Assembly (NCBI RefSeq): GCF_003258945.1
Contig: NZ_QLIX01000002.1
Location: forward strand, 310,843 to 374,842
Direction of reading: 5' to 3'
Source of the DNA: Roseicella frigidaeris
GTDB lineage: Bacteria; Pseudomonadota; Alphaproteobacteria; Acetobacterales; Acetobacteraceae
Length of the DNA: 64,000 bases
In this document: piece after piece, positions 1 through 9,589 of the stretch
How positions within the stretch are numbered: position 1 is the first letter of the stretch
How the letters are laid out: each line of letters begins with the position of its first letter
The notes under the pieces: generated by a model
What the model saw: only the letters and a program-made list of their open reading frames with translations
What the model was told of the DNA's origin: nothing
Databases searched by the model: none
Position numbers and translations under genes: made by a program

Positions 1-26
1 GAAGGGTTCGCTGATCGACATGCTGC

Positions 27-3000
27 CTACTCGGCCGGTACCGCCTGGCCGCGGCGCCGCCAGCGCCGCAGCCGGACTTGAAGCCGTTCCATGGCGAGAT
101 AGATCGCCGGCGTGGTGTAGAGGGTGATCACCTGGCACAGCAGCAGCCCGCCGATGACCGTGACGCCGAGCGGCCGGCGCAGCTCGGAGCCGGCGCCCGT
201 CTCCAGCGCCAGGGGCAGGGCGCCGAGCACGGCGGCGACGGTCGTCATCAGGATGGGGCGGAAGCGCTCCCGGCACGCCTCGAGGATCGCCGCCTCGGCG
301 CCGCGGCGCTCGATCCGCTCATGCTCGAGCGCGAAATCGACCATCATGATGGCGTTCTTCTTCACGATGCCCATCAGCAGGATGACGCCGACCAGCGCGA
401 TGACCGAGAAGTCGAGGCCGAAGAGGCGGAGCGCGAGCAGGGCGCCGATGCCGGCGGTGGGCAGGGTGGACAGGATGGTGATGGGGTGCAGCGCATGCTC
501 GTAGAGCATGCCGAGCACGATGTAGATGGTGACGAGGGCGGCGAGGATCAGCAGCGGCTGGCTGCGGGTGAAGGACTGGAAGGCGCGGGCGTTGCCGGCG
601 AACTCGGTGCGCATCGTGTCTGGCAGGCCGATCTCGGCGGCGGCACGCTCCACCGCCGCGGTCGCCTCGCCGAGCGAGAGCCCCGGCGCGGGGTTGAAGG
701 TGATGGTCGCGGCCGGGAACTGGCCGCGATGGGTGATGAAGGTGGGCGCCGTGCTCCGCTCCAGGGCGACGAGGGCGGCGAGCGGCACCTGCCTGCCGTC
801 GCGGCCGCTCAGCCAGACATCGTCCACCTGCTCCGGCCGCTGCTGCAGACCGGGCTCGATCTCGAGCACCACGCGGTACTGGTTGCGGGCGCGGTAGATG
901 ATCGAGACCTGGCGCTGGGCGAAGGCGCTGTTCAGCGCCTGCGCGATGGCCTGGACGCTGACGCCGAGCCGGGCGGCGGCGTCGCGGTCGATCGCCAGCC
1001 GGGTGATCGGCCCGGGATTCTGCTGGTCGGAGGAGACGTCGTTGAGGCCGGGGACGGTCCGCAGCTTCCGCACCAGCGCCTCGGACCAGCCCGCCAGCGC
1101 GCCGGCATCGGCCGAGAGCAGCACGAACTGGATCGCCGCGCCGTCGCTGCGGCCGCCGATATTGATCTCCGGCACCGCCCGCAGCGTGGTCTCGATGCCA
1201 GGGATCGCGGCGAGCGCGGCCCGCAGCCGCTCGATCACCTCATTGGCCGAGATGCCGGGCCGTTCCGCCAGCGGCCGCAGGCTGATCAGCACCCGTCCGG
1301 AGGTGACGGAGCCGTTGCTGTTGCCGACGCCGGTGATGGAGGCGATGCGGGCCACCGCCGGGTCGCCCTGGATCGCGGCGACGACCCGCTCCTGCAGCCG
1401 CACCATCGCCTGGTAGGAGGTGTCCGCGGCGGCGAAGGTCGTGCCGGAGATGAAGCCGGTGTCCTGGTCGGGGAAGAAGCTCTTCGGCGCGGCGAGGTAG
1501 AGCCAGACCGTGGTGCCGACCAGGCCGAGCGTGCCGAGCAGCATCGCCCGCTGGTGCCGGAGCGCGCGCCCGAGGCTCCGCACATAGGCGGCGGTGAGGC
1601 CGGCGAAGCCCCGCTCGATCGCCCGGCCGAGCCGCCCCGGCGGCGGCGGCGCCCGCCGCGCCAGATGCGCCGCCATGGCCGGCGTCACGCTGAGCGAGAC
1701 GAGGCCGGAGGCGGCCACCGCGATCGCCAGGGTGAGCGAGAACTCGCGGAACAGCCGGCCGACCACGCCCTCCATGAAGAGCAGCGGGATGAAGACCGCG
1801 ATCAGCGAGACGGTGATGGAGACCACGGTGAAGCCGATCTGCCGCGCCCCCTCCAGCGCCGCCGCGAGCGGGGCGAGGCCGCGCTCGCGCAGCCGGGCGA
1901 TGTTCTCGGTCATGACGATGGCGTCGTCGACGACGAAGCCGACGGAGATGGTCAGCGCCATGAGCGACAGGTTGTCGAGCGAGAAGCCGGCCAGCCACAT
2001 CGCCGCCAGGGTGGCGAAGAGCGAGAGCGGCACCGCGATGCCGGTCGCCAGGATGGCCGAGACCCGCCGCAGGAACAGCGCCACCACCAGCACGACGAGC
2101 AGGATCGAGACCAGCAGCGTCCGCTGCACGTCGTGGACGCTGGCGCGGATCATGTCCGAGCGGTCGCGGACCGTCTCCACCCGGACGCCGCCCGGCAGCC
2201 AGCGCTCGAATTGCGGCACCAGGGCCTGGATGCCGTCGAACACCTCGATGACGTTGGCATCGGCCTGCTTGAAGATGGTCAGCAGCACCGCCCGCTGGCC
2301 GTCGAGCGTGGCGCCCTGGCGGCGGTCGCGGGCATCGACCGCCACGCGGCCGATGGCGCCGACCCGCACCACCGCCTGGCCGTCCCGCTTGACGATCATG
2401 CGGGCGTAGTCGTCCGGCTCGGTGAGGCGGTCGTTCACCGAGACGGCGGCGAACTGCTCCCGCCCGTCGGCGGTGCCGGTCGGCTGGGTGACGTTGTTCT
2501 CGTTGATCGCCTGCCGGACGCGCTCCATGCTAACGCCGGCCGCCTTGGCGGCGGCAGGGTCGACGGCGATGCGGATCGCCGGCTGCTCGGCGCCCTGCAG
2601 CTGCACCCGCGCCACGCCCGGCACCTGGGAGATGCGGGGCAGGACGATGCTGTCGGCGAGATCGTAGATCGCCCCCGGGGTCAGCACCGGCGAGGTGAGC
2701 GACATGATCAGCACCGGCGCGTCGCCCGGGTTGAACTTGCCGACCCAGGGCGAGGAGGGCAGGGGCGCCATGTCGCTGCCGGCCGCGTTGATCGCCGCCT
2801 GCACGTCGCGCGCCGCGCCGTCCGAGCTCCGGCCGAGCTCGAACTGGGTGACGATGAAGAAGGCCCCGAGCGAGGACCAGGAGGTCATCTCGGCGACGCC
2901 GGCGATGGCGCCGATCCGCCGCTCGAGCGGCGCCACCACCGAGGCGGCGATGGTCTCCGGATCGGCGCCCGGCAGGACGCCGCCGACGGCCACCGTCGGC

Positions 3001-3125
3001 AGGTCGGTCCGCGGCAGCGGGGCGATCGGCAGCAGGGCATAGGCGAGCAGGCCGATCAGCGCGATCCCGAGGGCGAGCAGGCCGGTGGCGACCGGCCGCA
3101 GGATGAAGGGCGCGCTGAAGGACAC
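27..3125 (-). CDS. RND efflux permease (MdtC-like, HAE1 family)
   Basis: Inner-membrane proton-driven drug/metabolite exporter of the RND (AcrB/MdtC) family, 1032 residues, the full family length. The N-terminal FxxRPVATxLL segment, the two large periplasmic porter regions and the TM4 signature GFVVDDAIVMTENIARLRE with its paired proton-relay aspartates are all present, as is the late TM motif MGIVKKNAIMMVDFALE. Translation starts at a GTG one base after the stop of the other RND gene, so the two are translated as a pair. Paired non-identical RND genes downstream of a membrane-fusion protein are typical of MdtABC systems, where both permeases form one heterotrimeric pump. The substrate cannot be read from sequence. 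Confidence 0.93.
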   Translation of the reverse strand: MSFSAPFILRPVATGLLALGIALIGLLAYALLPIAPLPRTDLPTVAVGGVLPGADPETIAASVVAPLERRIGAIAGVAEMTSWSSLGAFFIVTQFELGRSSDGAARDVQAAINAAGSDMAPLPSSPWVGKFNPGDAPVLIMSLTSPVLTPGAIYDLADSIVLPRISQVPGVARVQLQGAEQPAIRIAVDPAAAKAAGVSMERVRQAINENNVTQPTGTADGREQFAAVSVNDRLTEPDDYARMIVKRDGQAVVRVGAIGRVAVDARDRRQGATLDGQRAVLLTIFKQADANVIEVFDGIQALVPQFERWLPGGVRVETVRDRSDMIRASVHDVQRTLLVSILLVVLVVALFLRRVSAILATGIAVPLSLFATLAAMWLAGFSLDNLSLMALTISVGFVVDDAIVMTENIARLRERGLAPLAAALEGARQIGFTVVSITVSLIAVFIPLLFMEGVVGRLFREFSLTLAIAVAASGLVSLSVTPAMAAHLARRAPPPPGRLGRAIERGFAGLTAAYVRSLGRALRHQRAMLLGTLGLVGTTVWLYLAAPKSFFPDQDTGFISGTTFAAADTSYQAMVRLQERVVAAIQGDPAVARIASITGVGNSNGSVTSGRVLISLRPLAERPGISANEVIERLRAALAAIPGIETTLRAVPEINIGGRSDGAAIQFVLLSADAGALAGWSEALVRKLRTVPGLNDVSSDQQNPGPITRLAIDRDAAARLGVSVQAIAQALNSAFAQRQVSIIYRARNQYRVVLEIEPGLQQRPEQVDDVWLSGRDGRQVPLAALVALERSTAPTFITHRGQFPAATITFNPAPGLSLGEATAAVERAAAEIGLPDTMRTEFAGNARAFQSFTRSQPLLILAALVTIYIVLGMLYEHALHPITILSTLPTAGIGALLALRLFGLDFSVIALVGVILLMGIVKKNAIMMVDFALEHERIERRGAEAAILEACRERFRPILMTTVAAVLGALPLALETGAGSELRRPLGVTVIGGLLLCQVITLYTTPAIYLAMERLQVRLRRWRRRGQAVPAE

Positions 3126-3126
3126 G

Positions 3127-6100
3127 CTATTCGGCCGGTACGGACGCGGGCTGCCGGTGCAGGCGCTGCACGCGCTCGCGCAGGCGCTCCATGCCGAGAT
3201 AGATCACCGGCGTGGTGTAGAGGGTGATCACCTGCGAGAGCAGCAGCCCGCCGACCACCGAGACGCCGAGCGGCAGGCGCAGCTCCGAGCCGGTGCCGTT
3301 CTCGAGCACCAGCGGCAGCGCCCCGAGCAGGGCGGCGAGCGTCGTCATCATGATCGGGCGGAAGCGCAGCAGGCAGGCCTCCTCGATCGCCTCCCGCGGC
3401 GTCTTGCCGTGGTCGCGCTGCGCCTCCAGCGCGAAGTCGATCATCATGATCGCATTCTTCTTCACGATGCCCATCAGCAGCACGATGCCGATCAGCGCGA
3501 CCACCGAGAGGTCGAGGCCGAAGAGGCGCAGCGCCAGCAGGGCGCCGATGCCGGCCGAGGGCAGGGTGGAGAGGATGGTGACCGGGTGGATCAGGCTCTC
3601 GTAGAGCATGCCGAGCACGATGTAGATGACCACGATGGCGGCGAGGATCAGCCAGGGCTCGCCCTGCAGCGAGCGCTGGAACTCCGCCGCGTCGCCGGCG
3701 AAGCTGCCGGCGATGGTGTCGGGCAGGCCGATCTCCGCCTCCGCCGCGCGGATCGCCGCGACCGCGTCGCTGAGCGAGGCGCCGGGGGCGAGGTCGAAGC
3801 CGAGGGTGACGGCCGGGAACTGCCCCTGCTTGGTCACGGTGAGCGGCCCGGCGGCGCGGTCGATGCGGGCGAATTCCGAGAGCGGCACCTGCGGCGTGCC
3901 GGCCGGGGCCTGCACCGGCGTGCCCTGCGCCGTCGCCGCCTGGCCGGCCGTCGCCGGCACCCGCAGCAGGCCGATCATCGAGGGATCGTCGCGCAGCGCC
4001 GGCGTCGCCTCCAGCACCACCCGGTACTGGTTGTTCTGGGTGTAGATGGTGCTGATCTGCCGCTGGCCGAAGGCGTCGTAGAGCGTGTCGTCGATGCCCT
4101 GCATGGTGACGCCGAGGCGGCCGGCCTTGTCGCGGTCGACATCGACCGTCACCCGCAGCCCTCCGTCGCGGCGGTCGGAGGCGACGTCGCGCAGCACCGG
4201 CAGCTCGCGCAGCCGCTGCTCCAGCACCGGCGCCCAGCGGCTGAGCTCGGCCGCGTCCGGGTCCATCAGCGTGTACTGGTAGGCGGTGCTGCCGGGCCGG
4301 GCGCCGATCTGGATGTCCTGCACCGGGGCGAGATGGATGGACAGGCCGGGCAGCGCGTCGAGGCGCGGCTGCAGCCGGGCGATGATCGCCGCCGCATCGG
4401 CGGCGCGCCGCTCGCGCGGCCGCAGCACGGCGGTGAGGCGGCCGGTGTTCTGCGCCGGGTTGACGATGCCGGCGCCGATCACCGAGGTCACGCTCACCAC
4501 GTCCGGATCGGTCCGCAGCACCTCCGCGACGCCGTGCTGCAACCGCGCCATGCGGCTGAAGGAGGCGTCCTCCGGCCCCTCGACCGTGGCGACGATCAGG
4601 CCGGTATCCTGCGAGGGTAGGAAGCCCTTCGGCATCACCACGTAGAGGGCGATGGTGCCGGCGAGCGTCAGCAGCGCCACCAGCAGCATCAGCCCCTCGC
4701 GGCGCAGTGCCCAGCGCAGGCTGCGGGCATAGGCGTCGCGCATGCCGTCGAGCCCGCGCTCGGTCAGGCGGGAGAGGCGGCCGGGCCGCGCCGTCCCGGC
4801 CGGGCGGAGCAGCCGGCCGCACATCATCGGCGTCAGCGTCAGCGACACCACCATGGAGACGGTGACGCTGATCGTCAGCACCAGGGCGAATTCCTGGAAC
4901 AGCCGCCCCACCACCCCCGGCATGAAAAGCAGCGGGATGAAGACCGCGACTAGCGAGACGGTGAGGGAGACCACGGTGAAGCCGATCTGCGCCGCGCCCT
5001 CATAGGCGGCGGCGAGCGGGTGCTTGCCCTCCTCGATCAGCCGGACGATGTTCTCGATCATGACGATCGCGTCGTCGACCACGAAGCCGGTGGCGATGGT
5101 CAGCGCCATGAGCGAGAGGTTGTCGAGCGAGAAGCCGCAGAGCGCCATGACGCCGAAGGTGCCGATGATCGAGAGCGGCAGGGCGATGCCGGGGATCAGC
5201 GTCGCCCGGCCGCTGCGCAGGAAGACGAAGATCACCGCGACGACCAGGGCGACGGCCAGCACCAGGGTGAACTGCACGTCGTGCACCGAGGCGCGGATGG
5301 TCGAGGTGCGGTCGGAGACGATGGAGAGCTTCGCCCCCTGCGGCAGCGCCCGCTCCAGCAGGCCGAGCTGCGCCCGGACATCCTCGACGGTCGCCACGAT
5401 GTTGGCGCCGGGCTGGCGCTGCACGTCGATCAGCACCGCCGGCCCGCCATCGAACCAGGCGCCGTTCAGGGTGTTCTCCAGGTCCTGCACCGCCTCGCCG
5501 ACATCGGAGAGGCGCACCGGCGCGCCGTTGCGCCAGGCGATGATCAGCCGGGCGAAATCCTCGGGCGAGCGGATCTGGTCGTTGGCCATGATCGAGGAGG
5601 CCTGGCGCGGCCCGTCGACGCTGCCCTTCGGCGTGTTGACATTGGCGGCCGAGACCGCGGTCCGCACATCCTCGAGCGAGAGCCCATAGGCCGCGAGCCG
5701 CACCGGATCGGCCTGCAGCCGGACCGCCGGCCGCATGCTGCCCTGGACGATGACGCGGCCGACGCCGCTCACCTGGCTGAGGCGCTGCGCGAGCAGCGTG
5801 TCGGCGGCGTCCGAGAGGCGCCAGATCGGCAGCGTCTCGCTGGTGAGCGCCAGGGTGATGATCGGCGGATCGGCCGGGTTCACCTTCGCATAGGTCGGCG
5901 GATAGGGCAGGGTGCTCGGCAGGGTGCCCTTGGCGGCGTTGATCGCCGCCTGCACGTCCTGCGCCGCGTCGTCGATGTCGCGCCCGAGGTTGAACTGCAG
6001 GGTGATGCGCGAGGTGCCGGGGCCGCTGGTCGAGACGATGTCGGTCAGCCCGGCGATCTGCGCCAGCTGCCGCTCCAGCGAGGCGGTGACCAGCAGCGCC

Positions 6101-6360
6101 ACCGTCTCCGGTGAGGCGCCGGGGAGGGTCGTCGACACCTCGATGGTCGGGAAGTCCACCTCCGGCAGCGCCGAGACCGGCAGGCGGAGATAGCCGAGCA
6201 CCCCGGTCAGCAGCACGGCGATGGCCAGCAGCGTGGTGGCGATGGGCCGGGCGATGAAGGGGGCGGAGACGCCGCCGAAGCGGCCGGAGGCGCCCGGGCC
6301 GGAGGCGGGGCCGGACCCTGGGCCGGGCCGGCCGGCGCCGCCATCCGCGGCCGGGCTCAT
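3127..6360 (-). CDS. RND efflux permease (MdtB-like, HAE1 family)
   Basis: Second RND pump subunit, 1077 residues. It has a Gly/Pro-rich 30-residue cytoplasmic N-terminal extension before the usual SAPFIARPIATTLLAIA segment. The TM4 motif GFVVDDAIVMIENIVRLIEE and the KKNAIMMIDFALE motif are intact. A loop near residues 790-820 is enriched in Ala, Gln, Thr and Pro and is longer than in the neighbouring pump. Its ATG overlaps the stop of the membrane-fusion gene (ATGA). Sequence differs clearly from the 27-3125 copy, so this is an MdtB/MdtC-type pair rather than a recent duplication. Confidence 0.93.
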   Translation of the reverse strand: MSPAADGGAGRPGPGSGPASGPGASGRFGGVSAPFIARPIATTLLAIAVLLTGVLGYLRLPVSALPEVDFPTIEVSTTLPGASPETVALLVTASLERQLAQIAGLTDIVSTSGPGTSRITLQFNLGRDIDDAAQDVQAAINAAKGTLPSTLPYPPTYAKVNPADPPIITLALTSETLPIWRLSDAADTLLAQRLSQVSGVGRVIVQGSMRPAVRLQADPVRLAAYGLSLEDVRTAVSAANVNTPKGSVDGPRQASSIMANDQIRSPEDFARLIIAWRNGAPVRLSDVGEAVQDLENTLNGAWFDGGPAVLIDVQRQPGANIVATVEDVRAQLGLLERALPQGAKLSIVSDRTSTIRASVHDVQFTLVLAVALVVAVIFVFLRSGRATLIPGIALPLSIIGTFGVMALCGFSLDNLSLMALTIATGFVVDDAIVMIENIVRLIEEGKHPLAAAYEGAAQIGFTVVSLTVSLVAVFIPLLFMPGVVGRLFQEFALVLTISVTVSMVVSLTLTPMMCGRLLRPAGTARPGRLSRLTERGLDGMRDAYARSLRWALRREGLMLLVALLTLAGTIALYVVMPKGFLPSQDTGLIVATVEGPEDASFSRMARLQHGVAEVLRTDPDVVSVTSVIGAGIVNPAQNTGRLTAVLRPRERRAADAAAIIARLQPRLDALPGLSIHLAPVQDIQIGARPGSTAYQYTLMDPDAAELSRWAPVLEQRLRELPVLRDVASDRRDGGLRVTVDVDRDKAGRLGVTMQGIDDTLYDAFGQRQISTIYTQNNQYRVVLEATPALRDDPSMIGLLRVPATAGQAATAQGTPVQAPAGTPQVPLSEFARIDRAAGPLTVTKQGQFPAVTLGFDLAPGASLSDAVAAIRAAEAEIGLPDTIAGSFAGDAAEFQRSLQGEPWLILAAIVVIYIVLGMLYESLIHPVTILSTLPSAGIGALLALRLFGLDLSVVALIGIVLLMGIVKKNAIMMIDFALEAQRDHGKTPREAIEEACLLRFRPIMMTTLAALLGALPLVLENGTGSELRLPLGVSVVGGLLLSQVITLYTTPVIYLGMERLRERVQRLHRQPASVPAE

Positions 6361-7616
6361 GGCCGCGCATCCGCGGCCTGGCGCGGCCGCCGGCGCGGCT
6401 CGCCCGGGGCCGGGGCGGGGCCGTTGCCGCCCTCGTCATGCACCAGCACGGCGGCGCCCGGGCTGAGGCGCAGCGCCCCCGAGGTCACCACCTGCTCGCC
6501 TGGCCGCAGCCCCTGCCGCACCACCGCCTCGGTGTTGGTCAGCGCGCCGAGGCGGAGCGGCCGCTGCTCGACCGTCCGCTCGGCGCCGACGACGAAGGCG
6601 AAGGCCCCGTCCGGGCCCCGCTGCACGGCGACGAGCGGGACGGTGGTGACGCCCGGCAGGCGCTCGACCTCGAGCCGGACATTGACGAAGGCGCCGGGCC
6701 AGAGCCGGAAATCCTCGTTGGCGAAGGAGGCCTTCAGCTTGATCGTGCCGGTCTGCGCATCGACGGCGTTGTCGAGGGTCAGCAGCTCGCCCTCGGCCTG
6801 CACGCTGGCGTCGCGCGCCGCCGGCAGGGCGCCGGCGGCGGCGCCGAGCGTCGGGCCGGAGCGCACCACCTGCACCGGCACCTTGCCGCGCGCCATCGCC
6901 TCCTGCACCCGGCCGAGCTCCTGCTGCGGCAGGGTGAAGACCACGGCGATCGGCTGCAGCTGGGAGACGGTGACGATGCCGGTGGCGTCGCCGGAATGCA
7001 CGACATTGCCCTGGTCGACCAGGCGCAGCCCGACCCGGCCGTTGATCGGCGAGCGGATGGTGGTGAAGGAGAGCTGGGTGCGGGCCGCGTCGATGGCGCC
7101 CTGGTCGGCGGCCACCTGCGCCTCGTACTGCGCGACCAGCGCCCGCTGCGTGTCCTGCTGCTGCCGCGAGATGCCCTGGTTCTGCGCCAGGCTGGTGTAG
7201 CGCTGCAGGTCCAGCCGGGCATTGGCCAGCAGCGCCTCGTCCTGCGCCTTCTTCGCCACCGCCTGGTCGAGCGCCGCCTGGTAGCTGCGGGGGTCGATGC
7301 GGGCGAGCACATCGCCCTGCTTCACCATCTGCCCCTCCCGGAAGGCGATCTCCAGCAGTTGCCCATCCACCTGCGGGCGGACGGTGATGGTGTTGTAGGC
7401 CTGCACCGTGCCGATCGCGTCCAGGCTGATCGGCACGTCCTGCACCTTCGCCGCGGCGACGGTCACCGGCACCGGGGCGCCGCCGCCGCGGCCGCCCGGC
7501 CGGCCGGCCTCGGCCTGGGGCGCCGTGGCGGCCGGCCGCTGGCGCCAGGCCCAGAGGCCGGCGCCGGCGCCGGCGAGCAGCCCGAGGCCGAGGAGGATGA
7601 GGAGCGGACGGCGCAT
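6357..7616 (-). CDS. RND membrane-fusion (periplasmic adaptor) protein
   Basis: Periplasmic adaptor joining the RND pumps to the outer-membrane channel; 419 residues. It begins with an N-terminal membrane anchor (residues 4-24), then a low-complexity Gly/Arg stretch, a first lipoyl half (TVRPQVDGQLLEIAFREGQ), an alpha-hairpin rich in Gln/Ala, the second lipoyl half (TTIRSPINGRVGLRLVDQG) and beta-barrel and membrane-proximal domains. I chose the ATG at 7616 because it precedes the anchor directly; a longer open frame continues upstream but belongs to the outer-membrane protein region read out of frame. Its stop overlaps the start of the next RND gene. Family: MdtA/AcrA. Confidence 0.92.
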   Translation of the reverse strand: MRRPLLILLGLGLLAGAGAGLWAWRQRPAATAPQAEAGRPGGRGGGAPVPVTVAAAKVQDVPISLDAIGTVQAYNTITVRPQVDGQLLEIAFREGQMVKQGDVLARIDPRSYQAALDQAVAKKAQDEALLANARLDLQRYTSLAQNQGISRQQQDTQRALVAQYEAQVAADQGAIDAARTQLSFTTIRSPINGRVGLRLVDQGNVVHSGDATGIVTVSQLQPIAVVFTLPQQELGRVQEAMARGKVPVQVVRSGPTLGAAAGALPAARDASVQAEGELLTLDNAVDAQTGTIKLKASFANEDFRLWPGAFVNVRLEVERLPGVTTVPLVAVQRGPDGAFAFVVGAERTVEQRPLRLGALTNTEAVVRQGLRPGEQVVTSGALRLSPGAAVLVHDEGGNGPAPAPGEPRRRPRQAADARP

Positions 7617-7699
7617 GGACAGGGCGGGGACCTCGCGGCTGGGTGCTTCACATACGCCGCGCCGGGGCATTTCCCATGCGTCGGCCTCGGGGGGCGGGG

Positions 7700-9151
7700 T
7701 CACGCCGGCGTTCCCCAGCCGCCGCCGAGGGCGCGGAACAGGCCGACAGCCGCCTGCAGCCGCGCCAGCCGCGCCTGGGCCAACGTGTTCCGCGCCGAGA
7801 AAAGCGTCTGCTGCGTGTTCAGCAGGGTCACGATGTCGATGGTCCCGGCGCGGAGCTGGGCCTCGGAGATGGCATAGGCCCGCTCGGCCATGCGGACGGC
7901 ATTGGCCTGCAGCGTTTCCTGCTCGGTGGTCTGGCGCAGCGCCACCAGGGCGTTCTCGGTGTCGACCAGGGCGTTGAGGATGGCGAAGCGGTAGGTGGCC
8001 AGCAGCTCCGCCGCCTGCGCCTCGGTGAGCTGCACCTGGCCGCGCAGGGCGCCACCGCGGAAGATCGGCTGGGCCAGGCCGGCGGCGAGGGTGAAGATCA
8101 GGCTCTCGGGCCGGGTCAGGGTCTCGAGGGCGAGGCTGGTCCAGCCGCCCGAGCCGGTCAGGGTGATCGAGGGCAGGAGCTGGGCCCGCGCCACGACGAT
8201 GTTGGCATTGGCCGCGGCGAGCGTCGCCTCGGCGTTCAGCACGTCCGGCCGGCGGGCCAGCACCTCGGCGGGCAGGCCCGGGCGGACCGCCGGCACGGCG
8301 ATGCGGTTGAACTCGCCGCCCCGCAGGCTGATCTGCTCCGGCGGCCGGGCGATGAGCGTGCCGAGCGAGTTGCGGTTGGTCTCGACCTCCTGCACCAGGG
8401 GCGGGATCAGCGCCTGCTGCTGCGCCGCCACCGTCTCCTGCTGCGCCAGGTCGAGGCCGGTGCCGGTGCCGACCGAGACGCGGTCGCGGATCACCCGCAG
8501 CACCCGCTGCGCCGTCTCCAGGTTCTCCCGCTGGATCGCCAGCCGCTCCTGCGCCCCGAGCATGGCGAAATAGGTGTTGGCGACCGCGGCCTGGGTGGTC
8601 AGCGTCACCGTGCCGACATCGAAGCGGCTGGCCGAGGCGGATTGCTGCGCCGCCTCGGCCGAGGCGCGGTTCTTGCCCCAGAAATCGACCTCGTAGCTGG
8701 CCGAGAGCAGGATCCGGTCGCTCGCCGTGACCCGGACGCGGCGGCTGGTGACGCCGGTGATGCTGGCGGTGTTCACGCTGCCGGTCTGCGAGCGCGTCGC
8801 CTGGCTGGTGAGGTCGAGCGTCGGCAGCAGCGCGGCGCCGGCGATCCGCACCTGCGCATCCGCCTGCCGCACCCGGGCGACGGCGCCGGCGATGTCGGTG
8901 TTCGCCGCCATGGCCTCGGCCATCAGCATGTCGAGCTCGCCGGAGCCGAAGCCGTGCCACCAGGCCGGATTGGGCCAGAGCGCGCCCGCCGCCGGGTCGG
9001 CCGCCGTCAGCCGCGGCGGCAGCGCGACGCCGGAGGAGGTGGCCGGCGGCGTCAGCCAGGAACAGCCCGGCAGCAGGGTGGCGGCCGCGAGCAGGGCGGC
9101 CCGGCGGCGGGCCATGGGGCGCGCCGCGGGGTGGGCGGGGGGGCGGGGCAT
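7700..9151 (-). CDS. Outer-membrane efflux lipoprotein, NodT/OprM family
   Basis: Trimeric outer-membrane channel for the RND pump, 483 residues. The N-terminus carries a lipoprotein signal with a lipobox LLPGC, so the mature protein is probably lipidated. The body has the two TolC-type repeats: early AEAMAANTDIAGAVARVRQA and later NIVVARAQLLPSITLTGSG blocks are characteristic of NodT. The ATG at 9151 was chosen because the signal peptide follows; an in-frame ATG at 9115 directly before ARRRAALL is an alternative. The stop of the upstream small gene is one base away, which ties the channel to the sigma/anti-sigma genes. Confidence 0.92.
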   Translation of the reverse strand: MPRPPAHPAARPMARRRAALLAAATLLPGCSWLTPPATSSGVALPPRLTAADPAAGALWPNPAWWHGFGSGELDMLMAEAMAANTDIAGAVARVRQADAQVRIAGAALLPTLDLTSQATRSQTGSVNTASITGVTSRRVRVTASDRILLSASYEVDFWGKNRASAEAAQQSASASRFDVGTVTLTTQAAVANTYFAMLGAQERLAIQRENLETAQRVLRVIRDRVSVGTGTGLDLAQQETVAAQQQALIPPLVQEVETNRNSLGTLIARPPEQISLRGGEFNRIAVPAVRPGLPAEVLARRPDVLNAEATLAAANANIVVARAQLLPSITLTGSGGWTSLALETLTRPESLIFTLAAGLAQPIFRGGALRGQVQLTEAQAAELLATYRFAILNALVDTENALVALRQTTEQETLQANAVRMAERAYAISEAQLRAGTIDIVTLLNTQQTLFSARNTLAQARLARLQAAVGLFRALGGGWGTPA

Positions 9152-9152
9152 G

Positions 9153-9533
9153 CTAGCGTCCCTGCCGGCGCGCCGCGGCGATCTGCGCCCGCCCGGTGGG
9201 CGAGACGGCCTGCATGGCCTGCACCATGGTGCCGTTGAAGGCGACGTTGAAGGCGGCCCAGCGCTCGGTCCAGGCATCGAGCGCGGCCTTGAGGGCGGCG
9301 GCGTCGAAGGGCTCGCGCGCCGTCGCCTCGTCCACCGTGCCGCTGGCGGCCCGCAGCGCCGCGAGCTGCGGCGCGTAGCTGTCGCGCTCGGCCTCCAGCA
9401 CGGCGCGGAAGCGCGGCCGGTCCTCGGCCGGCAGCGCCGCCTCGATCCGGCCCACCAGCCGGTCCAGCCCGCGCCCGCGATGCTCGCGCGGGCCGCCGCC
9501 GAAGACGAAGAGGGAGCCAAGGACCAGGTTCAC
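9153..9533 (-). CDS. Membrane-anchored periplasmic sensor-like protein (heavy-metal-sensor/Spy-like)
   Basis: Small protein of 126 residues from the GTG at 9533. After a hydrophobic N-terminus it is alpha-helical and charged, with GRIEAALPAEDRPRFRAVLE and a second helix around YAPQLAALRAAS, the look of CnrX/Spy/CpxP-type periplasmic sensors. The GTG start cuts the membrane segment in half: the open frame continues upstream through RALLVAALGASLAVNLVLG, so translation more probably begins at a CTG (9593) or ATC (9590) overlapping the stop of the anti-sigma gene. It lies between the anti-sigma gene and the efflux channel, so a sensory role for that system is inferred. No metal-binding His/Cys cluster is visible. 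Confidence 0.7.
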   Translation of the reverse strand: MNLVLGSLFVFGGGPREHRGRGLDRLVGRIEAALPAEDRPRFRAVLEAERDSYAPQLAALRAASGTVDEATAREPFDAAALKAALDAWTERWAAFNVAFNGTMVQAMQAVSPTGRAQIAAARRQGR

Positions 9534-9589
9534 GGCAAGGGAAGCGCCGAGCGCCGCGACGAGCAGCGCCCGGCCGGATGGCCAGGAGA

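Noticed and set aside
78-3227. Very long rightward open frame opposite the first RND gene (1049 codons)
   Set aside because: Arg/Gly/Asp/His-rich composition without any domain; it is the antisense shadow of a strongly conserved RND permease in GC-rich DNA.
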